Below, piece after piece: positions 58,535 to 64,000 of a stretch of 64,000 bases of DNA (position 1 is its first letter; every line of letters starts with the position of its first letter). Source of the DNA: Ursus arctos (Eukaryota; Chordata; Mammalia; Carnivora; Ursidae); the NCBI RefSeq assembly GCF_023065955.2, contig NW_026622797.1, forward strand, positions 53,193,689 to 53,257,688, read 5' to 3'. The notes below the pieces were generated by a model. It was not told the origin of the DNA and ran no database searches. It saw only the letters and a program-made list of their open reading frames with translations. The translations under genes and the position numbers were made by a program.

Positions 58535-59646
58535 TCATGTGCGTTCTTTTAAAAACAGAATTACCAGCAAACCCCATCCATATGGGACATCTGGAAACCC
58601 CGCCAAATTCCCCTTTTCTCCAGATCAAATAATCCCAGTCCCATTTAATTTTGCTTCAAAAATTCAAATTTATGAACATCGAGATGAACCACACTGGCAC
58701 GCGCATATGTAGCTAAGCATCTGGGGTGACTTAGAGTCACGCTCTCCTAAAAACGGGAGAGCAAGTAAATGACTTTGCTGTTTACTTCCTTCTAGAATCA
58801 GACTCTATGAAACAGAACCAAATATACCAACAGATTTTCGAGAGTCCAGTGGATTTGTTGCACTGCCATCAGCTCTGTGGACCAGATGAGTGATTTGAGT
58901 TTCGTGACCTGCTTCAGATATGCACGTATAGGACCTATGTTGGGGGTGCCAGTGGAGCTACTGACTTGTAATTGACTCACATTTCCCATTTAGCCAGGGC
59001 TTCAAATGTGGACTTTTGGTCCTTCCCTTAAAGGAAGTCTTTGATGGACAGAGATGTTCATCATTCAAATGTAAGCTTCTGTCCCATGACAGGCACCCCA
59101 CCTGTAGTGCACTTGAAATATTTCTTATAAGTCCCATAATTATCTTATGAAAAGCCCAATTACATTGCATTGCGTTTGTATTAAAAGCATTAATTTATTA
59201 ACCATGCACATTTAAAATATACCACAATTATTTATAACCCTGTTATAAAATTGGGAAGGGGCCGTGTACATATAAAACCCTGTCTTGGCGTCTGAGTCTT
59301 TCAATAAGAAGCCACAGGCTTCCATGTGTGGCACTATGCCAGTATCCAAAAGAAGCAGGGTCGGCCTTTATTGGCTTGATGCTTTGATGGCCTTTGATCA
59401 GGCCATTGTACCAAAGCAGCCAAGATATAGGGTAAGATGTGGCCTTTCGGTAACCTTCCTTCTTTGTGCGAGAGTAAGACAAGTTAATTGGGCTTGACAG
59501 TACAGATGACCCTTTCAAGTCAGGAAAAATGAGACTGTTGTGCTTATCCCAGGTAGATAACCATTAATATTGCTAGTACTGTCTATGGGAAGAGAAAGGG
59601 CCTTGTTTGTTTTAAATGTTTTTCGAGAAAGGCAACAAAGATTCCT

Positions 59647-59666
59647 GGGTGGGGGGGAGGGGAGGG
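59647..59666 (+). other. G-quadruplex motif
   Basis: Four G runs (3, 7, 4 and 3) separated by single T, A and A, which meets the standard G3+N1-7 rule with one-base loops, the most stable arrangement. Confidence 0.9.
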
Positions 59667-60289
59667 TTGCCTGTCCAGCTCCATCTAAGGAAACAATGGT
59701 GCCATTTGAAGGGTTCAAGACACATTGAAAGGTAGAGAACACACTCCCGCTGATTAATTATTATTATTGATAACCCCTTCTTTGTTCTTGATTTCACATA
59801 ATTGTCAAAGTTCAGACTGTGAGACCTACTAGACTCGCTTTAGAGCTCTTTGTAGAAAACTACTTCTGGAAAGGGAGACTTCTTATATTTTAGTAGCGAT
59901 GGAATGTCCTGGGCAATCTGAGCTCTTATTGTTTATACTTTATGAAGCCATTTGTTTTCCTCACGATATAGCCTAGAACTCTTTTCTCTTTGGGTTAGTT
60001 TGCATCTCTTTCTGAGTGACATAAGTGACCATACATGTGTTCACTGAGGGAGAGGGAGGTCATTTGGGAGATCTCCCCCATAAGAGGGTCATTCACTCTT
60101 CTCATTAGGAAAAGCTTCCAGGGCTGGAAGATGGCACCATTCTCTCCTCTTCCCTGTAGAAAACTAAAAAATTCCACATACTTTCAGGGAGTCAAAGGTC
60201 CTTTGAAGTAGTATGACATTGGCGCACCCTATTCTGTTTTCACCTGGGTTGGTCCTGTTCCAGTTTCAGCAGTTCAGAACCTCATTTAT

Positions 60290-61236
60290 TTAGCTTTTCT
60301 CTCAGTTTTATTGAGCTATCGTTGACACACAACACTGTATAAGTTTAAGGTCTATTGCATAATGTCTTGATATACATATTTTGCAATTCCCACAGTAAGT
60401 TTAGTCAACATCCGTCATCTCATATAAATACAAAAACAAAAATTAAAATTAAAAATTAAAAAAATGTTTTCCGGGGCACCCGGATGGCTCAGTCGGTTAA
60501 GTGGCCAACTCTTGATTTCAGGTCAGGTCATGATCTCAGGGTCGTGAGATTGAGCCCCGCATCCAGCGCCACACTAGGGGTGGTGCCTACTTAAGATCCT
60601 CTCTCCCTTTCCCTCTGCCCCCCCCGCCGCCGCCCTCAGCCCCCGCTTGTGCTCAAGCACACACGCACTCTCGCTCTCCCTCAAAACAATTTTTTTCTTG
60701 TGATGAGAACTTTTAGGATTTATTCTTTTAGCAACTTTCAGATATACCATGTAGAGTGTTAACTCTAGTCATCATGTACGTTATATTCCTAGTACTTATT
60801 TATCTTATAATTACAAACTCGTACTTTCCAATCACCTTCTTCCAACGCCTGCCCCCACCCCACCTTGCCTCTGGTTACCATAGGTCTGATCTCTTTTTCT
60901 ATGAGCTTGGTTTTGTTTTTGTTTTTTTTAGATTCCATATGTAAGTGAGATCATACAGTATTTGTCTTTTTCTGTTTTATTTCACATCAGCATAAAGCCT
61001 TCAAAGCCCATACATGTTGTCACAATAGCAGGATTTCCTTCTTTTTTATGGCTGAATAATGTTCTATTGTGTGTATATATACCACATTTTCTTTATCCAT
61101 TCATTCTTCCATCAATGGACTCTTAGGTTATTTCCATGTCTTGGCTATCGTGAATAATGCCGTAATGAACATGGGGGTGCAGATATCTCTTAGACATAGT
61201 GATTTTGTTTCCTTTGGATATATATACCCAGGGAAT
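60290..61236 (-). repeat. L1 3'-end fragment, split by a SINEC
   Basis: Reverse complement of an L1 3' end: 'ttttattgagctatcgttgac', 'cactgtataagtttaaggt', then past the SINEC 'cagatataccatgtagagtgtt', 'ctggttaccataggtctgat', 'tggctgaataatgttctattg', 'accacattttctttatccat', 'ttggctatcgtgaataatgc' and 'ggatatatatacccaggg'. It is cut off at 61,236 where a purine tract starts. Confidence 0.85.
60474..60690 (+). mobile_element. SINEC inside L1
   Basis: Plus-strand SINEC from 'ggggcacccggatggctcag' through 'caactcttgatttcaggtcagg' and 'agggtcgtgagattgagcc' to a C-rich body ('ctgccccccccgccgccgcc') and 'ccctcaaaacaattttttt'. Older subfamily; no clear TSD. Confidence 0.93.
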
Positions 61237-61239
61237 CAA

Positions 61240-61410
61240 ATTTGAAAGAAAGAGGAAGAGACAGACAGAGGGAAGGAGTGAGGGAGGGAAGGGGGAGGAA
61301 GGGAAGAAGGGAAAGGGAAGGAAGGAAGGAAGGAAGGAAGGAAGGAAGGAAGGAAGGAAGGAAGGAAGGGTCAGAGGCAGGGAGGGAGGGAAGAAGGTAG
61401 GGAAGATAAG
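61240..61410 (+). repeat. purine tract with (GGAA)n core
   Basis: Purine-rich sequence with 91 nt lacking any pyrimidine (61,280-61,370), including (GGAA)n at about 61,315-61,370. Such GGAA arrays can bind ETS-family factors; that is known of the motif, not shown here. The Lys/Glu/Gly-rich frame 61,199-61,468 is a translation of it. Confidence 0.96.
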
Positions 61411-61679
61411 AGGGCTAGTCTCAGTGGAGGTTCGTAGGTGGCCTGCATTGGGTTTTTGCTCTTTGTGAACGTAGTCCTGTCATTAGGGGCACGAGCTATG
61501 GATTGATGCCATGTGTCTTACATCAGTCAGGAGAGATTTCCAAGTAAGTCCAAGATTTACCAGTAAAATGTGAAATAAATCTGAGTTTTATTGCGTAGCA
61601 CTGATGGAATGTCATCATTATAGTACTGGCAGGACTTCAGAAAGAGTTTTATCCACTTATTGTTCTAAGCGTTGTAAAT

Positions 61680-62160
61680 AGGTAGCATTTCTTTTGGAGA
61701 ACAATCTGACAATGCATATCAGATACTAGACAATACAGTATCCTGTTTTCAGAAACATGTCTTAAGGCCACATTTCTAAGGACACATTCAAGAGGAGAAA
61801 ATCGTATTTTTGGAAAGTCTCTTTAAATAAAGAGATATATTTAGAGCAGCATACCATATGATATTCCAAACTGGAAAGAAGCTAAATTTCCAACAATAGA
61901 GGCTAATTAAATAATAAAATATCAATGCTGTGAATATTATGCAACCATGAAAATAGTATGATAGGTAGACATGGAAAAATATTTATGAAGCATAAAGTAA
62001 AAGCTAGTACAAATTCTATATATACAAAAGACTACAGTCATGAAATAATTTTTATACGTGTTGAAAGGGTCTGTAAGTAAGTGGACATGAATTCTATGGA
62101 ATTTTGGGTGTGCGTTTTAGAATTTTCTGATACAATACTTCAAAGCTGATTTAATCATAG
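61680..62160 (+). repeat. ancient L1 3'-end fragment
   Basis: Plus strand: 'aaatttccaacaatagaggctaattaaataata', 'gaatattatgcaaccatg', 'gacatggaaaaatatttatg', 'agtaaaagctagtacaaa'. This is the order of an old L1M/L1ME 3' end. Confidence 0.68.
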
Positions 62161-62689
62161 ATCATTTACAACAAAATTAATTCATGTTTAGTGAATGAGT
62201 GGTTGTTGACAAGGGTACATTTTCTTATATCAGTCTAGACAAGGGGATGTTAGATTAGTTTAGGCACCAAACTTATTCCATAGAAATTCTCTCATCATCA
62301 AGGGTTTTAAGTGTAATACACCCAATATGCTTGAAAAGATTAGGCTGTTAGACTCAGTATCCTCCCTTCATGACATGATCAGTGGAAAAAAATCTTTTTT
62401 AATCCCCTTAAAAATACAAAACCCGAATTACCACATGCCCTTTCAGAAAAATAGTGCTAGTGTCTTACGTAGTTAAAAAGAATCTGTTCTCACTCATTTT
62501 TTAAATTAGCTGAAGAGTTTTTAGTATTGTTCCAAATCAATAAACAAATTAAACTAATAAATATATTGTGAGTAGGACAATATCTTATTAACAAAGCAAA
62601 AATTCGGTTTTCGAGGTTCTATATGTGACAAACATGCCTGCATGAAGACGTTTGTTTATTTCTTTGTTGTTTATAGAAGCCTGCCCTTC
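62161..62689. other. unique AT-rich sequence
   Basis: No gene or transposon recognised. Confidence 0.4.
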
Positions 62690-62830
62690 TCTCCTTCTCT
62701 CTTGACTGTAAGTTCCTTTAAGGACAGATAATCTGCTTTTGCATCATTTATACTCTCACGTATGTACTAGCACCTGACACATGATTGGCATTCAATAATT
62801 ATTTGTTTAAGTAAGTAACAAATGAACAGG
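62690..62830 (+). repeat. L2 3'-end fragment
   Basis: Plus strand: 'gactgtaagttcctttaaggacagataatctg', 'gtactagcacctgacacatgattggcattcaataattatttg', the standard L2 3' end. Confidence 0.75.
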
Positions 62831-64000
62831 CCAAGCCAAAGATTTTAAACAAATTCTTCCCCTCTCCTAATTTCTGTATACTATGGTGATAATAAATTTC
62901 TTTACTAAAACAAAATGAAGATTGATATTAAAAGCCAAAAAGAATCCAACATTTAATAATGGAGTAAATTCTACCATATCCAGACCCAAGGAGAACTTCT
63001 ACTTTTATATTTTATATACTTCTGGATTGTTTTAATTTTTTATTATAAAAACACAGAAAAAGGAGATAAGATATTATGCTGAAAATGTTTTGTTTGGGCA
63101 TGAACATTCCATTTTCAGAATCTGTTGCTCCTAAGGGGGTAGAGATAAAAGGGAGTTTCAAGGGTGCTGAAGCACAGAAACTGTTTAATGTAAATATTAA
63201 GATTCACGTAGCTGGAACTGAGAAAAATGCTGTTGACCTAGATCTCCCAGTCCTTTGCTAAAGCAATTAAGAAGAAGAAGAAGCAGCAGCAGCAGCTTGT
63301 TTTCCTCTACCTTTAAAGCAATAGATTAATTCTGCCTGACTTTGGGGGACAGAAAGGAAAGGAATCATGTTGTTTCGTACCTCTTGAGTTAGTACAAATT
63401 CCCCCCAGGAGAAGGGAGAACGAATATTAGAAGGACAAGTCATAGCTCTTCTCCCCGCCCCCCCCCACCCCCCGCTCAGGCTGTTCTGTTCCAGGTTAGT
63501 AAGAACTTACAAGATTGTTTGCTGCTAAGCATACCTAATGGTCTCAGAACTGTGACGAAACATTGAAGAAGAGATTTTACTCAAAAATTCAATTTATGGT
63601 GACTTGAAAATGAGTTAAATTTTCCCATCTTTGTGTGTGGGCTTCACAAAATGATTTTCTTCCAAAGAGTAAATAATGGAAAGGGGAAAAAAAGAGTAGT
63701 TTTACAGTGGGGCGTACAACAAACCCTACCTCACCCAGATGATCAAGGTTAACAGCAACTATGATAAGTCTTGCCAAGAGCGTGTACCCTTGAGATAACA
63801 TGCTGAGACAGACACTTTACTTACCTCTACGCTCTTTCTCTCCAAAACCTGAGTTCTAGTCTAATCATGAGAAAAACATCAGATAAATTCCAGTTGAGGG
63901 ATATTCTACAAAATACCTCACCAATACTCTGCACAGTTGTCAAGGTCACCAAAAACAAGGCCAAGTCTAAGGCACTGTGACAGCCAAGAGTAGTTTAAGG
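62831..64000. other. unique sequence with a C-rich tract
   Basis: No gene or transposon recognised. A short GAA/GCA repeat lies at 63,271-63,296. A C-rich tract at 63,453-63,473 (C4, C9 and C6 runs) has G-quadruplex potential on the minus strand. A 61-codon ATG frame at 63,076-63,261 has no recognised domain. Confidence 0.45.

Larger units (their letters stand above)
58103..60289. other. unique sequence with non-B-DNA motifs
   Basis: No transposon or gene recognised over about 2.2 kb. It contains the alternating GT/GC tract at 58,498-58,534 and the G-quadruplex-type motif at 59,647-59,666, listed separately. Confidence 0.45.

Overview
This window looks like non-coding nuclear DNA from a carnivoran mammal. 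The strongest evidence is 21 copies of the tRNA-Lys-derived SINEC family, which is specific to carnivores. They carry the usual tRNA-like head, CT-rich body and A/T-rich tail, and many are bounded by target-site duplications (TSDs). Three very similar copies (38,016, 39,015 and 44,237, all minus strand) share a variant that I associate with bears, giant panda and pinnipeds, so an arctoid carnivore is my best guess; the taxon is inferred, not proven. I recognise no protein-coding exon, rRNA gene, true tRNA gene or CRISPR. Open frames in the window are short and are explained by repeats, low-complexity DNA or chance.

Layout. 1-9,121: mixed unique DNA with old L2, MIR and L1 fragments, two SINECs and a pre-miRNA-like inverted repeat at 2,358-2,447. 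9,122-21,750: about 12.6 kb in which I recognise no transposable element, holding two CpG-rich patches (10,960-11,165 and 13,161-13,500), one of which is a small orphan CpG island. 21,751-30,640: unique DNA with minus-strand MLT1-type LTRs, SINECs, L2 and MIR pieces. 30,682-37,171: a nested block. An antisense L2 carries a large GAA expansion and is split by a near-full-length L1 (31,013-36,673) with a 16-17 bp TSD. The L1 has a 5' region and a decayed ORF2 but no ORF1, and is itself hit by a SINEC. 37,800-45,110: the densest transposon zone. It contains a MER5-like DNA transposon hit by SINECs, an MLT1-type LTR-internal-LTR element (39,400-41,278), a long L2 with a decayed reverse-transcriptase reading frame, two L1 3' ends and more SINECs. 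45,200-64,000: mostly unique DNA with scattered MIR, L3/CR1, MLT1, SINEC and L1 fragments, several simple repeats with non-B-DNA potential, and a promoter-or-exon-like patch near 52,490-52,680.

There is no operon-like or pathway logic here. The useful content is the record of insertions, the contrast between a transposon-free block and a transposon-rich block, and a few candidate regulatory or RNA structures. All repeat family names come from memory of consensus features, without a database search; edges of old repeats are approximate to tens of bases, whereas TSD-bounded edges are exact or nearly so.
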